Positions 5,856 through 6,699 of a stretch of 6,699 nt of DNA are shown piece by piece. Each line of letters starts with the position of its first letter. Within the stretch, counting starts at the first letter, position 1. This DNA is from Paracoccaceae bacterium (lineage in GTDB: Bacteria > Pseudomonadota > Alphaproteobacteria > Rhodobacterales > Rhodobacteraceae). Under the pieces are notes generated by a model. It ran no database searches. It was not told the DNA's origin and saw only the letters and a program-made list of their open reading frames with translations. The position numbers were made by a program, and so were the translations under genes. The stretch spans positions 1-6,699 of the forward strand of contig SKKS01000098.1 of the NCBI GenBank assembly GCA_007123625.1. The letters run 5' to 3'.

Positions 5856-5932
5856 TGGTCGGGCTAGCAGGACTCGAACCTGCGACCTTCCGTCCCCCAG
5901 ACGGACGCGCTACCAGGCTGCGCTATAGCCCG
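5856..5932 (-). tRNA. tRNA-Pro(GGG)
   Basis: Read on the - strand, the 77-base molecule folds as a complete cloverleaf. Acceptor stem CGGGCTA pairs with TAGCCCG. The D arm is GCGC...GCGC with AGCCTGGTA in the loop, and the anticodon stem TCCGT pairs with ACGGA around loop CTGGGGG. The T arm is GCAGG-TTCGAGT-CCTGC. The seven-base anticodon loop gives anticodon GGG, which reads proline codons CCC and CCU. The discriminator base is A (5859) and the 3' CCA is encoded (5856-5858). The gene is intact, with no integrase or repeated 3' end nearby. Confidence 0.95.
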
Positions 5933-5942
5933 AACACCCGCG

Positions 5943-5970
5943 TATCTAACCGATTCCGCGCCGGGAGCAA
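5943..5970 (-). promoter_or_regulatory. Candidate promoter for tRNA-Pro
   Basis: On the - strand TTGCTC (5965-5970) and TAGATA (5943-5948) are separated by 16 bases. Transcription would begin a few bases before the mature tRNA 5' end at 5932. Each box matches the sigma-70 consensus only partly, so the call rests mainly on spacing and position. Confidence 0.35.
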
Positions 5971-6014
5971 GGGGCAATCAGGGTTTTTCCCGACCGCGCC
6001 GTCTCGCGCGCGCA

Positions 6015-6699
6015 TTACCACCGCGCAGCGCCCCCGGCTTTTGACATGCGGTCAAGCAAGGCATCCATCCGCCGCAGCAACGCATCGAATTCAGGCGGCG
6101 GTGGCTGCATCGTCGCACGCTCCGCCCCACGCAGAAGAACCGCAATCCGGTAGGCAGGCAGAGCATCAACCGGTGCTGACTCGACCTCCGCGCCCGTCGC
6201 AGGGGCGGCAACGGTGGTCACGTCCGAAGCGGCGTCCGGCACCTCCTGCGATGTCTCGTATACAGGCTTAGCGGACGTCGGATCCGGGATTTCCAGCGAT
6301 TCGACAGACGCCCGCCCGGATTCTGCGCCGTCCGGTTCGAGTTCGGGGGCTGACGTCCTTGCATCGGCGGACCCGGTGTCAACAGCTTCGGGCACTGACA
6401 CGTCAACATCTGCGGGATCCGGTTCCGCCAACGCGGCATCCGGTGTTTCTGTTTCCGGTGTTTCGGTGTCCGAGGCTTCCGTAGTGGCGCTATCCGTACC
6501 GGACGCAGGCTGCGCGTCCCTCTGCGGCGGGGCGGCTGCGTCCGCCACATCGTGCTCGGGAGGATCCGGCGCGACGTCGGCGGGCTGTTCCGAAACCGAA
6601 GCCACGTCATCCGTCACCGGTTCATCCGTCACCAGGGCGTCCATCACCGGGTCATTCGAAGCAGACACATCGCTGCCGGGCGCTGCCGCCACATCGGCA
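6015..6699 (-). CDS. C-terminal part of an acidic, probably disordered protein of unknown function
   Basis: The reading frame is open from the right window edge to TAA at 6015-6017, giving at least 227 residues. A GTG at 6692 is in frame, but the frame continues past it, so the real start probably lies outside. Most of the visible part is low-complexity and rich in Asp, Glu, Pro, Ala, Thr and Ser (for example ASDTETPETETPDAALAEPD), with few hydrophobic residues, and is likely disordered. Only the last ~50 residues look structured: ALPAYRIAVLLRGAERA, then PPPPEFDALLRRMDALLDRM, which could form an amphipathic helix, ending KAGGAARW. I do not recognise the family. Such linkers occur in envelope-spanning or scaffold proteins, but no transmembrane segment is visible here. 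It lies upstream of tRNA-Pro on the same strand. The codon pattern (GC-rich third positions) supports real coding. Confidence 0.65.
   Translation of the reverse strand, partial: ADVAAAPGSDVSASNDPVMDALVTDEPVTDDVASVSEQPADVAPDPPEHDVADAAAPPQRDAQPASGTDSATTEASDTETPETETPDAALAEPDPADVDVSVPEAVDTGSADARTSAPELEPDGAESGRASVESLEIPDPTSAKPVYETSQEVPDAASDVTTVAAPATGAEVESAPVDALPAYRIAVLLRGAERATMQPPPPEFDALLRRMDALLDRMSKAGGAARW
6439..6464. repeat. 11-base direct repeat inside the acidic protein gene
   Basis: TCCGGTGTTTC occurs at 6439-6449 and 6454-6464, 15 bases apart start to start, with similar sequence between. On the coding strand it makes the repeated residues ETPETETPD. The 15-base period keeps the frame, so copy number can change without breaking the protein. 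Confidence 0.7.
6607..6651. repeat. Three 15-base tandem repeats in the acidic protein gene
   Basis: TCATCCGTCACCGGT (6607-6621), TCATCCGTCACCAGG (6622-6636) and GCGTCCATCACCGGG (6637-6651) are imperfect tandem copies, and a further partial TCAT begins at 6652. On the - strand they encode five-residue units of the type (P/L)V(T/M)D(E/D/A). The unit length is a multiple of three, so gain or loss of copies is tolerated. Confidence 0.75.

Noticed and set aside
5856..5932. tRNA-Pro as an integration site of a genomic island
   Set aside because: No integrase gene and no duplicate of the tRNA 3' end is visible in the window.
5855..6271. ORF on + strand beginning MVGLAGLEPATFRPPDGRATRLRYSPN
   Set aside because: Its start is the reverse complement of tRNA-Pro; this 'VGLAGLEPATF' peptide is a well-known false protein call over tRNA genes. 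The rest is antisense to the acidic protein gene.

Overview
The window looks like the chromosome of a Rhodobacterales alphaproteobacterium (roseobacter/Rhodobacter type). I infer this from the high GC content, an RpoHII-like sigma factor, the two-domain ~360-residue dCTP deaminase typical of alphaproteobacteria, a YjbH/YjbF exopolysaccharide module, and overall codon use. The assignment comes from recognising families by eye. No search was run.

Layout. Positions 1-1475 (+) hold an exopolysaccharide-associated envelope block: the 3' end of a YjbH-family outer-membrane protein gene, a YjbF/GfcB-type lipoprotein gene that overlaps its stop codon, and, after a 145-base gap, a small exported protein with a Gly/Ala/Ser/Thr-rich tail resembling YjbE/GfcA. 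A strong hairpin (1481-1513) separates this block from a convergent gene (1520-2008, -) for a small secreted protein with a ClpP/crotonase-like fold (COG3904 type). Positions 2009-2550 are a low-information stretch holding a probable decayed transposase C-terminus and an 18-base perfect palindrome.

Positions 2551-4110 hold a divergent regulatory pair: a MarR-family repressor with a cysteine-rich C-terminal tail (-) and an RpoHII-like heat-shock/oxidative-stress sigma factor (+). The spacer between them carries 21-bp-phased direct repeats and a 15-base inverted repeat directly in front of the sigma-factor start, so control of the sigma factor by the MarR protein is a reasonable hypothesis. A VanZ-like four-helix membrane protein (4172-4603, +) follows.

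Positions 4655-5740 (-) encode dCTP deaminase (dUMP pathway). Positions 5856-5932 (-) are tRNA-Pro(GGG) with an encoded CCA, and positions 6015 to the window edge (-) hold the C-terminus of a long acidic, Pro/Ala/Thr-rich, probably disordered protein of unknown function with short in-frame DNA repeats.

Most of the window is ordinary chromosomal content. The most interesting part is the MarR/RpoH-like divergent unit. I see no CRISPR array, intact mobile element, or obvious defence system.
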